From Misgurnus anguillicaudatus (taxonomy: Eukaryota; Chordata; Actinopteri; Cypriniformes; Cobitidae), in the NCBI RefSeq assembly GCF_027580225.2, contig NC_073354.2:21969001-22033000 (forward strand): a DNA stretch of 64,000 nucleotides. The letters are read 5' to 3'. Positions 1-11,828 of the stretch are shown here, one piece after another; the first letter of the stretch is position 1, and the number at the start of each line of letters is the position of its first letter. The translations under genes and the position numbers were made by a program. The notes under the pieces are model-generated. The model did no database searches, had not been told where the DNA came from, and was given only the letters and a program-made list of their open reading frames with translations.

Positions 1-2
1 CC

Positions 3-209
3 GCAGAAGAACATTCTGCAACAAACTGCTCAGTGCCAACAGAATCCCAGAATGGGAGAGCAGCAAATAAGGCTGCATTTGGTAAAGTGACTGATCACTT
101 AGGTGTTGTACAGATGGCAGGACCACAGCAAGAATACAGGGCCGTTATGCCACATAAATTACCAGCAATAACACAGCTGCTGGAAAGTTTTTCTTTTTTA
201 TTGAAATAA
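3..209 (+). CDS. Possible terminal exon, open to the left edge (unidentified)
   Basis: One plus-strand frame is open from the window edge for 68 codons and ends in TAA at 207-209, with an AATAAA-like string overlapping the stop. The composition is protein-like, rich in Gln, Ala and Thr and without low-complexity runs. All three minus-strand frames of the same stretch are broken by stops. I recognise no domain, and there is no clear splice acceptor inside the window, so this could be the last exon of a gene lying to the left or a chance open frame. Confidence 0.25.
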   Translation, partial: AEEHSATNCSVPTESQNGRAANKAAFGKVTDHLGVVQMAGPQQEYRAVMPHKLPAITQLLESFSFLLK

Positions 210-584
210 ATTACAGATTTGTCGAGGAAGCTAAACCGTGAGTACCAAACAACTTCAAAGGGCTTAACCAGATTTATTTTGGATTTAAACGGAATCTTTT
301 AAGACATGGTAACAAATAAAGCAATAATCTGGTCACACCAGTCAATTCTTTTAAAGTAGGAAATACTGCCATAACCAGGCCAGACGCCAAAAGAAACGTG
401 TCAACGTGGTTCCTGCCATCATGTTCAATTTTATCATACCAAAGATGCCTTTGGGTTCTAACGAAAAGGCAAAAAACAGGCATATGCAAAACCGCTTAGC
501 ATATCTAAACGGAAAGAGAGAGAAACCGGTTTGAGAAAAAATATTGCTGGGAATGGCGACGCTTATGCTGGGTTCACTTTAAAC

Positions 585-754
585 CAGGGGTGGACATTCC
601 TGGTCCCGGAGGGCCACCGCCCCGCAAAGTTCAGCTCCAACCCCAATCAAACATCCTGCAGCCTTTGATTGGATTTTTTCAGGTGTGTTTGATTAGGGTT
701 GGAGCCAAACTTTGCAGGACAGTGGCCCTCCAGAACCAGGAATGCCCACCCCTG
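585..754. mobile_element. Short hAT-type MITE (170 bp) with exact 8-bp target duplication
   Basis: The ends are inverted copies beginning CAGGGGTGG, and the element is flanked on both sides by CTTTAAAC (577-584 and 755-762). An 8-bp duplication and a CA-starting terminus are typical of the hAT superfamily. It has no coding capacity. Its interior resembles the element at 20391-20581, including 'tccaaccccaatca'-like text. Confidence 0.8.
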
Positions 755-839
755 CTTTAAACCATACAATTTTGTCTTAAATTTAGAACGATCCATTTGT
801 TGTAGTGTGATTTGGAAAACGACAATGGGTGCCAAAAAT

Positions 840-1436
840 TAGGGTTGTAACAATGATTAAATAATCGTCTCATTGCGATTGTTTGACTTCATCACGATGA
901 TTTCAGATCACCGCAATGATTGCACATCTCTCTAAAAAACACAAGGGGGAGCTGCAGCACCTATAAATGAGACAGTATCAGATGGCGCTCCTTAACTGAC
1001 AGTGTAACACGATGCCTTGCAAAGCAATTCAATACAGTGCAAAACTTTGATAAGCAGTATGAACTGCCAGGTAAAACATACATTTCCAAAACAGCAATTC
1101 CAAATTTAGGGAAGTGAAGGATGCTATTCTTAGTTTTCAGTACTTTATTGTGTTTATTTCTAATTAAGAATTTTCAGTTTTTGAAAGATATATTCATTAA
1201 ATAATTGCTTTTAAATATGTGTTATGTGTATTAATATTTTCTACCAGGTCAACCTTGCAAAAGATTTTATTTAAATAATCACAACAATGTGTGTAAATTA
1301 TTGCATGACTGTTTACACAAAAAAAATGTATGAGAATTAAATGTCAAAGCAATAAAACAGACAATTAATCGGCATAATCTTCACAATTTATCAGGTAATA
1401 AACCGTCAGCCAAATTTCATAATCATGACAGCCCTA
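840..1436. mobile_element. hAT-like MITE, about 600 bp
   Basis: The ends read TAGGGTTGT on the left and ACAGCCCTA on the right, imperfect inverted repeats of a common fish hAT-derived terminus. The interior is AT-rich and non-coding. I could not find a clean 8-bp target duplication, so the boundaries are approximate. Confidence 0.45.
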
Positions 1437-3637
1437 GTCAGAATGCAATACTCGATTGTTTTATATCATATAGTGTCGAATTCACGATTTCCCGACAATT
1501 TTTATTTATTTGGTCTTTGACAACAACAGCTTCTGTCATATCTGTTATGTTGAGCTACTACAACAATACTCTTACCTTTATAGCAAATAATTTATTATTG
1601 ATTTGATTTTCGTGATTATTATTGGTTGCTAGTTCCGCCTCTTTGATGACATCATTCACACTGTCAAGGACAGTAAGCGATTATTGGCCGAGATGCAACG
1701 TTTAGTTTTTTAACCCACAACACAACAAGAACTCAGAAGTCAAAATCGCATAACCTGATACAGTGACATCACAACATACAAAAAAATGCATAGCCTAAAC
1801 CAGGCATGAGTCAAGGACAGTTAAGAAAGAGTCTCTTGTTCAGCGTATTATGCTGAGTTAAAGCTCACACAGTTTCTTTATCTACATCTTTACATACACA
1901 AAAAGAGGTGGTCCACAGGGAACCAACAGGGGTTTGTGGTTTAAAGATGTCAAGTGTTCAGCCACAGCTGCACTTCCCTTATAGGTTAATTCTGTAAGCA
2001 CTATATTATTTAATACAAACAGCTTAAGTAAATTATATTTTGTAAGAATATTTAAACTTTTAAATAACATTTTAAAGAATGTTGAGCAATGCACTAGCAA
2101 CGCAAAGGGTGTGCGTTTGATTCCAGGAACTGATAAAAAACTAAGAAAATGTATAACTTGAATGGACTGCAAGTCTCTTTGTCAAATGCATGAAGTAAGT
2201 GACGTCTGCCAAATGTATATGTAAAAGTTTAAGGCTCTGATAGTCCAAGTTTGCGACTGAAATAGTTAATAAAGTTGTAGAAATTGTGTGTACAAGTAGC
2301 ACAAAACACAACACTTTTATGCTGATTGTAAATTAGAACAACCAACACATTATAAAGCAATTTAGTCGTAGGCAGATGACAACCCTAATCTTGTTTTCAC
2401 GACGAGAAATGGCAATGACTTTATCACCTCCCCGACTATTAGGCATTCAACCCCCTTTGAAATAAACAAAACGTTTATACACGTTTAGATCAAAAGTTGA
2501 CAGCTATTTAGAGCAGTACATAACCCGATTACGTTAGTGTGCATGCGTGTTGATACTGTAGTTATTTGTATAAATCAGAAATAAGCCCCAGTATTCTCGG
2601 GTTTAAAGTCACACGCGCCGACACGTGCAACTGTTCCGAGCTCGAGTACAACAAAGAGAACAGACTGTAAGTACTGCCATCAAACTACTGTGGATACAGT
2701 ATGAACACAATACAAATACACAAAAATAAGAAAGGATAGGAAAAGATGGACCATTATAGCTGGTGGTTAAGGTTTCTTCTTAAAAGAAAGATTTGTTTAA
2801 ACTTTAAGAAAACTACTTTTTAAAGTCAGCCAATGTTATGTGTACACTGTTTACGGCACAGTGCGTATGTGTTTGCTTTCACTTTATGCGCTTCGGCCTA
2901 TTTGCATCACAGTAAAATATAACGAATATTATAAATGCACGTTATCAAAAGAAAACACGACATGAACACGATAACACTGTCATAGTAAGTACTTAGTAAG
3001 TGGCTGACGCAAAAAACAAAACCCTACAAAGATATTTGATATCTCTGTCGGCGCCCCACATACATAGGTAATAGCTTAACAGATTTTAAAAATACGTCGT
3101 GTAGGCAAAACATTAACGAACACGGAAATATACGTTGAATAATGAAAAACTAAATATTTAACAGCTCAGTAAAATGGCAGCTTATAGGTAATAGCAAGCT
3201 AACAACAGGCTTTGTCCGCATCGCCCGACCGGCGACTTTTGTAATCGCGTTATGACACTTTAATTACACACCATGTTTTCTACATTAAACTCGTTATTTT
3301 AAATCTTAAGGAGTGCGGGTGTACATGTTTTTTTTTTTTAAATAATCGTGATTATTAATGACACATACACTTTGTGATACAGTGTGATCGAAATACAGTG
3401 CTTTGGATAAGATTACGATTCACTAGCGAGCTAGGATAGTCGTGTCCGTGAATAATAAAGTCCGTAACTCACCAAACTAGTCTTGTTTCTGTATTTAAGT
3501 GTAAAGAATTAATCGTCTGGCTATCGGTAGATGTTAGCATTTACGCTAACCACTGGTTCTGATCATAAACACTCTGCGTGGCTAACCTTGTTAGCTCAGC
3601 TAACTAACGTTAACCTTCACAGCGCAAAGAAAAGATC
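1437..3637. other. Non-coding stretch left of the candidate first exon
   Basis: AT-rich sequence without convincing reading frames. If the minus-strand exon at 3638-3901 is real, this would be its first intron. No recognisable gene, RNA or intact repeat was seen. Confidence 0.4.
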
Positions 3638-3901
3638 TTACCAGTGAATGCCCTCCTCTTCAACAATCAGTATCGGGTTACCATGGAGCTGCTTTAAATG
3701 AATGGAAATACCAGGATTACAACAATCGTCGTCGGTATTAATATCGCTGGAGATTTTGACGGCTCTTCTTCTTGATCTGATCATCCGTCTACGGGGAAGC
3801 TTTGAGAGCAGCCAGCAGCGGAGCGAGATCGAAGTACCTCCCCAGCACACAGCGCTCAGAGCTCCACCAGTGGCCTCGCTCTCACACCGTCTCCATGACA
3901 A
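3638..3901 (-). CDS. Candidate first coding exon of an unidentified minus-strand gene
   Basis: A minus-strand frame is open for 87 codons and runs into a good splice donor: the exon-end bases CACTG are followed by GTAAG, reading leftward at about 3642. The likely start is the internal Met followed by Ile-Arg-Ser-Arg-Arg-Arg, giving a basic start and then an acidic Asp/Glu-containing segment. The surrounding 300 bases are much more GC- and CpG-rich than the rest of the area, and a GGGGCGG (Sp1-type) box lies at about 3927, as expected for a housekeeping promoter. I do not recognise the protein, and no downstream exon was identified in the window. Confidence 0.35.
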   Translation of the reverse strand: MSWRRCESEATGGALSAVCWGGTSISLRCWLLSKLPRRRMIRSRRRAVKISSDINTDDDCCNPGISIHLKQLHGNPILIVEEEGIHW

Positions 3902-3960
3902 CCAGGCCGAACTGTACGAGAAAGGGGCGGAGTTTAGGAGATATGCTAGTTCATGAGAAA
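3900..3960. promoter_or_regulatory. GC-box-containing candidate promoter between divergent genes
   Basis: A GGGGCGG box lies in a locally GC-rich island between the minus-strand exon ending near 3901 and the plus-strand thioesterase gene starting at 4631. It most probably serves the minus-strand gene. A role for the plus-strand gene about 0.7 kb away is only possible. Confidence 0.3.
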
Positions 3961-4195
3961 TCAGCTGTAACTTGGAAGAGGTGTTAATATTTTTTGTAAA
4001 TCATATAGTAATTCTTGTGAAATTATTTATACAAAAAGCTAAATATATGAACACCCAAACTCCTTGCAGTTTATTTAGTGAAATGCAGGTATAAAAATAA
4101 TATTTGGAAATTGTGTTTCCATTTTGGAAATGTGTGTATAAATATATATAATTTTATTAAATGTTTTGAGAGTTATGTAAGTTCTACTCATTTCT

Positions 4196-4324
4196 AATGG
4201 ACACGCTTTTATCTTTATTATTGTATAAAAACTTGTAAGAGGCTGGGCAATACAACCAACATGATCTCACAAAGTTCCGTCTTACAAGTTTTTATACAAT
4301 AATAAAGACAAAAGCGTGTCCATT
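4196..4324. repeat. 44-bp-arm hairpin at the duplication breakpoint
   Basis: The left arm 4196-4239 and the right arm 4281-4324 are inverted copies with a single mismatch, separated by a 41-bp loop. The end of the left arm and the adjacent loop bases (about 4226-4256) recur at about 7930-7960, where the second duplicate begins. The right arm is absent at the equivalent place in the second duplicate. Confidence 0.85.
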
Positions 4325-4630
4325 CAACACAACACAACTGTTTCAGCTATGTCAACGAATACTTGAATAACTTGAGTACTTGAATCTTCACATGATACTT
4401 GATACTATTGTTATATTATAAATGTTTATTAAATACTAATTTGATTTTAACCGTCCATAATATTTTTATTAGGTATAATAGTTTTCATTTTATACGTTTA
4501 GATATCATACTTTTCTGTTTTAGACAAAAAACCAAACAAACTTTAAAGAATTAAATAACTATACAAAATTCCGTATCCTCCGAACTCTAGAGGGCACCAT
4601 CGTCATCCTGGTCATTGTACAACAGCTGAA

Positions 4631-6281
4631 ATGTTGTCGGTGGTCAAGTTCGCGTTTAGACCATTCGCAAGAAAAACTCTTGCAAAAATGCAGTATACCA
4701 CAGGGGTCAACATTGATTTGTCGCCCAGTTACAAATGCTCATTTGAAGACCCAGTGCACGTGACCGTAAGTGGTTTAAATCCGCAACAACGCGTGGATCT
4801 TCGCTCAAAGATCACAGATGATAATGGTTTTGTCTTCAAGGCTTCGGCCACATACAAAGCAGACGACAGTGGTCAAGTTGACCTTAGCCGCCACCCCTCG
4901 CTTGGTGGTAGCTTCACCGGTGTTGAACCAATGGGCTTATTCTGGTCACTGAACGCTGGTGAGCAAATCTGCAAGTTTGCAAAAACAGATGTGACGCTTC
5001 CTGCTCTCGTTGACATTGAAGTGTTAAGCAACGATAAAGTAATTGCTAAAGCGACAAATGAGAGACACTGCATGGCTGAAGGTGTCCGGAGGGTTCCTAT
5101 AACCGAAGGCAGAATCAGAGGAGTTCTTTTCATGCCACCTGGTCAGTTAAATGCCCCACTTTTATTTTTATATTTATGAACTGACATTACATATTCTGTG
5201 TCTTACAGCACCTCTCTGTGGTGAAAATGGAAAGATGCAGTCTAATACTCCTACATTTTAGGTCAGACTCAGATTGAAATTTGTTAAAGCACAAATAATG
5301 GTCTTAATGCTGAGTGCATTTGTTATTCAGGAACAGGACCATTTCCTGGGATTTTGGATACATATGTATTCAGAGGATTTCCTTTTGAGTTGAGGGCAGC
5401 TCTGCTGGCAAAGCAAGGGTTTGCTGTGTTAGCCTTGGCCTTTCAGGGTTACCAAGATTTACCCAAAAAAGCCGAAAAATTTGATTTGGAGTATTTTGAA
5501 GAGGGTATAACATTTCTGCGACAGCAGCCTGAGGTCAGTATACACACACATCCCTTCCTTGTTATTGTAGCATCTTAAGCATTTGCACAAAATCTCTTAA
5601 AAGTATCACAAATGTAATTTTGAATGTCAGTAATCTACATCAGTCATTTCCAGCATTTCTTTCCTTTATTCATAGGTCAAAGGCCAAAAAATAGGCCTAA
5701 TTTCTATCTCAAAAAGTGGAGATCTTGCTTTGTCAATGGCATCTTTCCTGTCTGGCATATCGGCTACAGTTTGGATCAACGGATGTAACGCAAATACACT
5801 GGTGCCTATCCACTACAAAGACATTTGCCTTCCACCCCTGCTTTGGGACACTGGTAAAATAAAAATGACACCATCAGGCCTTTTAGATATTGGGGATGTT
5901 ATGCATGACCCCATGTCTAAAGAATACCTCCCATGTGTTATACCCATTGAGCGTGCTACGGGTAGCTTCATGTTTATCATGTCAGAAGCTGACAGAAATT
6001 GGCAAAGTGCCTATTATGCAAGGTTAGCATGCGATAGACTCAAAGCGCATGGGAAAAATAACTACGAGCTGTTGGCGTATGAAAAGGCAGGTCACTTTAT
6101 TGAGGTGCCCTATATGCCATTTTGTCTCGCAAACTATCATGCCGCAGCGGGCCAAGTGGTTTATTTTGGTGGGGAGCCCAAGGCCCATTCAGAGGCGCAG
6201 TTGGATGCATGGGCAAAGATTTTGACATTTTTTAAAAAACACTTAGGTGCTGCTGATTACAACTACAAATCAAAGCTTTAA
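4631..6281 (+). CDS. BAAT/acyl-CoA thioesterase family enzyme, copy 1 (ends SKL)
   Basis: Three exons, 4631-5141, 5331-5533 and 5676-6281, join in phase to 439 aa, close to the usual 420-480 of the family. These enzymes hydrolyse acyl-CoA to fatty acid and CoA or, in BAAT, conjugate bile acids to glycine or taurine. Exons 1 and 2 hold the N-terminal domain (VDLRS, GVEPMGLFWS). Exon 3 holds the alpha/beta-hydrolase core, with apparent triad Ser250 (in SISKS), Asp344 (EADRNW) and His378 (KAGHF). Serine rather than BAAT's cysteine favours thioesterase. The C-terminus SKL is a canonical PTS1 peroxisome signal. The first 20 residues are basic and acid-free, like a mitochondrial leader; a second Met 57 bases downstream would skip it. 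The gene is co-directional with its duplicate at 8268-9934. Confidence 0.93.
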
Positions 6282-7927
6282 AATGTGATGACACTAAAGG
6301 AAAGATTCTGCATGCTTGTTCTATTAATAGACATCTAGTTACCTGTATGTTTGTAGTTAATTAAGTCATTAAGATCAAGCCACTGTTTGATTAAGTGTGA
6401 TTTGCTTCTAATCCCTCTGATATGTTTGTTTTTCATACAAAGTATGGCAATTTTTCATATAGTCAAGCAACCAATGAATATGTGTGTTACCTAGGGATAT
6501 CACACATACTGCCAACATACAGTGTATATATAGCTTAAATGTCTATATGTATACTAAACAAAATGTGCATTTATACATTTGTTAATAAAATAAAAATCTT
6601 CCTTCCAGTCCTTGTATTATCTCACTCAATGTCTTTTTTATTGCACAGCCTTGTTTTTTTTCTTCACAGCAGTCTTAAGGACTTCTTCAATCTTAAGAGT
6701 AAAAATGTGTTGTTGCTGGTGTCTTTTTGAATTATCAGCACATCTCTTTTACACGAAGGCTGAGATCCTTTTTCAGCATACCCTCAGTGTTACTAAAGCA
6801 CTCCATAAAACATATATTAAGAACCATTGCTGTTAACTCATACTGTTAGAGGAGCCTCTTAAAGGTTCCTGTTGATTAACTGGAATAAATGTATTATTTA
6901 TATAGGGACTGTTAAAATAACCCACAGTGCCAATCCCAAGAATTGATTATTGCATTCACTCATTCAAGCACACTCATGTAGATGAAGAAAACTGCCTACC
7001 TAAATCTAGGGTTTTACTCTTGATGGCAGGGAATTCAAAGGGTTGGCCTTAACAGGTTTTCAAATACAAATCCCTTTAAAGAAGGCGGTTGTTCGTAATG
7101 TGTTTGTTGGTTGTTTGGAGTAGAAATGGCGAGATTTATAGTCTTGGTTCATCTTTTACAGTCCCTACAGTCTTTCACATTTGTTTTTATATAAGATAGA
7201 TTATTTTTCACTGCTTACAGTTAAAAAATGTCATCTTTAAATAGATAATTTTGTTACTGAAAATAATACAGTACTTGAAATGCTTTATTGTTTGCATATG
7301 GAGGAATGCTGTCCTGAGATATTCATGATGAGCAACTCCAAATAAAGTTTAAATATTTGATCGTTAGTGTCTTTAAACATGATTATTTTTATTTCTTGAG
7401 CATTGGATTATAATTCATCTTTACCTATTTCTAATGTATCTTTCGAATGACTAAGCATAATTCAAACGCGCCTATTAAAGGGATAGTTCACCCAAACATG
7501 AAAATTCTGTCAAAATTTTCTCATCCTCATGTTGTAACCTGTATGCATTCTTTTTTCTGATGAACACAAAAGAAGATATTTTGATAAATGATATATCACA
7601 CAGCTGACGTACCCAATGAATTCCATCGTATTTGTTTATCCTAACAAATTAATAAAGTAATATGTCCTGTACAACAAAGATAAAGTATTAAAATGGTATA
7701 AGTATGTGGAGGTTGGTTATTTTCACAGAAACTATAGCTTTATGTAAGCTACAGTGGTCTGTCTTCAAATGTATGAACTCTATTCCCACTGGCCATTGAT
7801 GTTCACTTGCCAGAATGTATTATTGCGAGGAAAGACTCATGGTAAACAGAAGAATATGCTATAGCTGTGAGAGTATGCAGTTTCCAATGAAAAATATGTT
7901 AGCATATTACAACAGATTTTATTCAGA
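6282..7927. other. 3' flank of thioesterase copy 1
   Basis: Overlapping AATAAA signals lie at 6584-6594, about 300 bp after the stop codon. Most of the rest is homologous to the flank of copy 2. A stretch near 7478-7570 is a partial copy of the MITE family seen complete at 17469-17800, recognisable by its 'gggatagttcaccca' end. No other gene is seen. Confidence 0.6.
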
Positions 7928-8267
7928 AAAAACTTGTAAGAGGCTGGGCAATACAACACAGATGGTCCTGTTTCAGCTATGTCAATGGATACTTGAATAA
8001 CTGCATTTTACTTCACATGATACTTGATACTATTGTTATATTATAAATGTTTATTAAATACTTTTATTTAATTTGAACCGTTCATAATGTTTTATTAGGT
8101 GTAATATTTTTTCATCTTATACGTTTAGGTATCATACTTGTCTGTTTTAGACAACAACAACAAAAACTTTAAAGAATTAAAAAAACTATACAAAGTTCCC
8201 TATCCTCCGAACTCTAGAGGGCACTGGGCACCATCGTCATCCTGGAGGTCATTGTCCAACAGCTGAA

Positions 8268-9934
8268 ATGTTGTCGGTGGTCAAGTTCGTGTTTAGACCA
8301 TTCGCAAGAAAAACTCCTTGTGCAAAAATGCAGTATACCACAGGGGTCAACATTGGTTTGTCGCCCAGTTACAAATGCTCATTTGAAGACCCAGTGCACG
8401 TGACCGTAAGTGGTTTAAATCCGCAACAACGCGTGGATCTTCGTTCAAAGATCACAGATGATAATGGTCTGGTCTTCACGGCTTCGGCCACATACAAAGC
8501 AGACGACAGTGGTCAGGTTGACCTTAGCCGTCATCCCTCGCTTGGTGGCAGCTTCACAGGTGTTGAACCAATGGGCTTATTCTGGTCACTGAAAGCTGAT
8601 GAGCAAAGCCGCAAGTTTGCAAAAACAGATGTGACGCGTCCTGCTCTCGTTGACATTGAAGTGTTAAGCAACGATAAAGTCATTGCTAAAGCGACAAATG
8701 AGAGACATTGCATGGCTAAAGGTGTCCGGAGAGTTCCTTTAACCGAAGGCAGAATAAGAGGAGTTCTTTTCATGCCACCTGGTCAGTTAAATGCACCACA
8801 TTTATTTTATATTTATGAACTGACATGGGGTATTCTGTGTCTTACAGCACCCCTCTGTGGTGAAAAGGGAAGGGTGCAATCTAAAACTCTTAATAGATTT
8901 TAGGTCCGACTCAGATTGAAACCTGTTAAAGCGCAAATAAAGGTTTTATGCTGAGTGTATTTGTTATTCAGGAACAGGACCATTTCCTGGGATTTTGGAT
9001 ACTTATGTATTCAGAGGAGGTCCTTTTGAGTTGAGGGCAGCTCTGCTGGCAAAGCAAGGGTTTGCTGTGTTAGCCTTGGCCTTTCACGGTTACCAGGATA
9101 CCCACAAAAAAGCAGAAAAAATTGATTTGGAGTTTTTTGAAGAGAGTATAACATTTCTGCGACAGCAGCCTGAGGTCAGTATAAACACACATCCCTTCTT
9201 TGTTATTATAGCATCTTAAGCAGTTGCACAAAACACAGAAAAAACTCCTTCATAAGTATCACAAATGTAATTTTGAATATCCGTAATCTACATCAGTCAT
9301 TTTCAGCATTTCTTACCTTTATGCATAGGTCAAAGGCCAAAAAATAGGCCTAATTTCTATCTCAAAAAGTGGAGATCTCGCTTTGTCAATGGCATCTTTC
9401 CTGTCTGGCATATCGGCAACGGTTTGTATCAACGGATGTAACGCAAATACACTGCTGCCTATCCACTACAAAGACATTTGCCTTCCACCCCTGCTTTGGG
9501 ACACTGGTAAAATAAAAATGACACCATCAGGCATTTTAGATGTTGGGGATGTTATGCATGACCCCATGTCTAAAGAATACCTCCCATGTGTTATACCCAT
9601 TGAGCGTGCTACGGGTAGCTTCATGTTTATCATGTCAGAAGCTGACAGAAATTGGCAAAGTGCCTATTATGCAAGATTAGCATGTGACAGACTCAAAGCG
9701 CATGGGAAAAATAACTACGAGCTGGTGGCGTATGAAAAGGCAGGTCACTTTATTGAGGTGCCCTATATGCCATTTTGTCTCGCAAACTATCATGCCGCAG
9801 CGGGCCATGTGGTTTATTTTGGTGGGGAGCCCAAGGCCCATTCAGAGGCGCAGTTGGATGCATGGTCAAAGATTTTGAATTTTTTCAAAAAACACTTAGG
9901 TGCTGCTGATTACAACTACAAATCAATGCTTTAA
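8268..9934 (+). CDS. BAAT/acyl-CoA thioesterase family enzyme, copy 2 (ends SML)
   Basis: Exons 8268-8781, 8972-9174 and 9329-9934 join in phase to 440 aa, with the same introns and donors as copy 1. The apparent triad is Ser251, Asp345 and His379, again inside the unusual SISKS elbow. In exon 3, 9 of 201 residues differ from copy 1. The last tripeptide is SML instead of SKL, a weaker but plausible PTS1. The N-terminal leader has one extra codon (TPCAK against TLAK) and keeps its basic character. The frame is intact throughout, so both copies are probably expressed. The exact orthologue among fish acot/baat genes cannot be decided by eye. Confidence 0.93.
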
Positions 9935-11828
9935 AATGTGATATACATGACACTGAAGGATTCAAGATCTGCATGCTTGTTCTATTAATAGACATCTAAT
10001 TACCTGTATGTTTCTAGTTAATCAAGTCATTAAGATCAAGCCACTGTTTGATTAAGTGTGATTTGCTTCTTATCCCACTGATATGTTTGTTTTTCATACA
10101 AAGTATGGCAATGTTTTATATAGTCAAGCAACCAATGAAAATGTGTGTTTCCTAGGGATATCACACATACTGCCAACATACTGTGTATATATAGCCTATA
10201 TAAATGTCTACTATGTATACTAAACAAAATTTGCATTTATACATTTGTTAATAAAATAAAAATCTTCCTTCCAGTCCTTGTATTCTCTCACTCAATGTCT
10301 TTTTTTATTGCACAGTCTTGTTTGTTTTTTCACAGTCTTGAGGACCTCTTTAATCTTAAGAGTAAAAATGTGTTGTTACTGGTGTCCTTTTGCTTTATCA
10401 GCACATCTTTTCTACACGAAGGCTGAGATCCTCTTTCAGCATACCCTCAGTGTTAATAAAGCACTCCATTCAACACATATCAAGAACCATTGCTGTTAAC
10501 CTATACTGTTAGAGGAGGATCTTAAAGGTTTCTGTTGATTAACAGGAATAGATTTATTATTTATACAGGGACTGTTAAAAAAAACCCACAGTGCCAATCC
10601 CAAGAATTGATTATTGCATTCACTCATTCAAGCACACTCGTGTAGATGAAGAAACTGCCTACCTAAATCTAGGCTTTTACTCTTGATGGACGGGAATTCA
10701 AAGGGTTGGCCTTAACAGGTTTTCAAATACAAATCCCTTTAAAGAAGGCGGTTGTTCTTAATGGAGTAGAAGTGGGGAGATTTATAAAGTCTTGGTTCGT
10801 CTTTTACAGTCCGTACAATCTTTCAAATAGACTAAGGACATTGTGTTTTTCATTGCTTAAATTAAAATATTTTCATGTCCTGTACAACACAGATAAAGAA
10901 TTAAAATGGTAAAAATATGTGAAGGTTGGTTGTATTTTCACAAAGACTGTAGCTTTATGTAAACTACAGTGGTCTGTCTTCAAATGTATGAACTCTATTC
11001 CCACTGGCCAATGATGTTCACTTGCCAGAATGTATTATTGTGAGGAAAGACTCTTGGTAAACAGAAGAATATGCTATAGCTGTGAGAGTATGCAGTTTGC
11101 CATGAAAAATTTGTTAGCATATTACTTCAGATTTTAAAGGAGACTAAAGATTAAACAGAAGCTTGCCTAAAAGCTTGACAATTATGTCACATATAATGAA
11201 GCCTATAACTTAAACAGATTAGCTCTTCATTTACATTTATTTAGACTTAGAAATGAGAGAGCATTTAACATTTTATTAAAGGAGCCAACAATAAGTGTAG
11301 TCCAAGTTATTTTTTACAAATATTAGAGTCCTGCCAAAGCTACAATCGAAAATGCTTACTAAAAAAATAAAAATGCTTACTACAATCTACTGTTTTGCAG
11401 ATGCCCTATTGTACTGTAACATTGTGCTTTTTTAGGCTATGAATGTCAGTGTAAAATTGTGCCTTCATATGGTGTGTTAACACTGAACTCACATAAACTG
11501 TAGAGATTCCTCATGGGTTGTCAAAATTCCCCTCTTACCGATCGCTCCACAAGAAAACAAGCAAACAAAAGCAGAGCTTATTGAATGCAAGACTGCAGGG
11601 TGTAGCTACCATTGCTGTTTTTAAGGTCTGCACGTGTTAAGCATTCTTAGTAGACATAATGTAAAGCAGAGAATGTAAAGAATATTTAAAAGTGTGGATT
11701 TAGTGCAGACATTATATCCATCTTAACAGTTGGCCTTACAAGGTGTTTTATTTAAACGAGAACATCACAGATATGAAAACTGTATTTAATTGGCTTCAAT
11801 AGCAGTTTTAAAGTGCATGGATTGAGTT
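9935..11828. other. 3' flank of thioesterase copy 2 and intergenic DNA
   Basis: Overlapping AATAAA signals lie at 10250-10260. Up to about 11130 the sequence matches the flank of copy 1. Beyond that it is AT-rich with no gene or clear repeat. Confidence 0.6.

Larger units (their letters stand above)
4226..11130. repeat. Tandem duplication, two units of about 3.2-3.7 kb
   Basis: Unit 1 (about 4226-7927) and unit 2 (about 7928-11130) align through the upstream region, all three exons, both introns and about 1.6 kb of 3' flank. The start codons are 3,637 bp apart and the stop codons 3,653 bp apart. Unit 1 has about 400 bp extra in its 3' flank (about 7200-7650), including a MITE fragment. Identity is high even in introns, so the duplication is young or has been homogenised. 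Confidence 0.9.
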
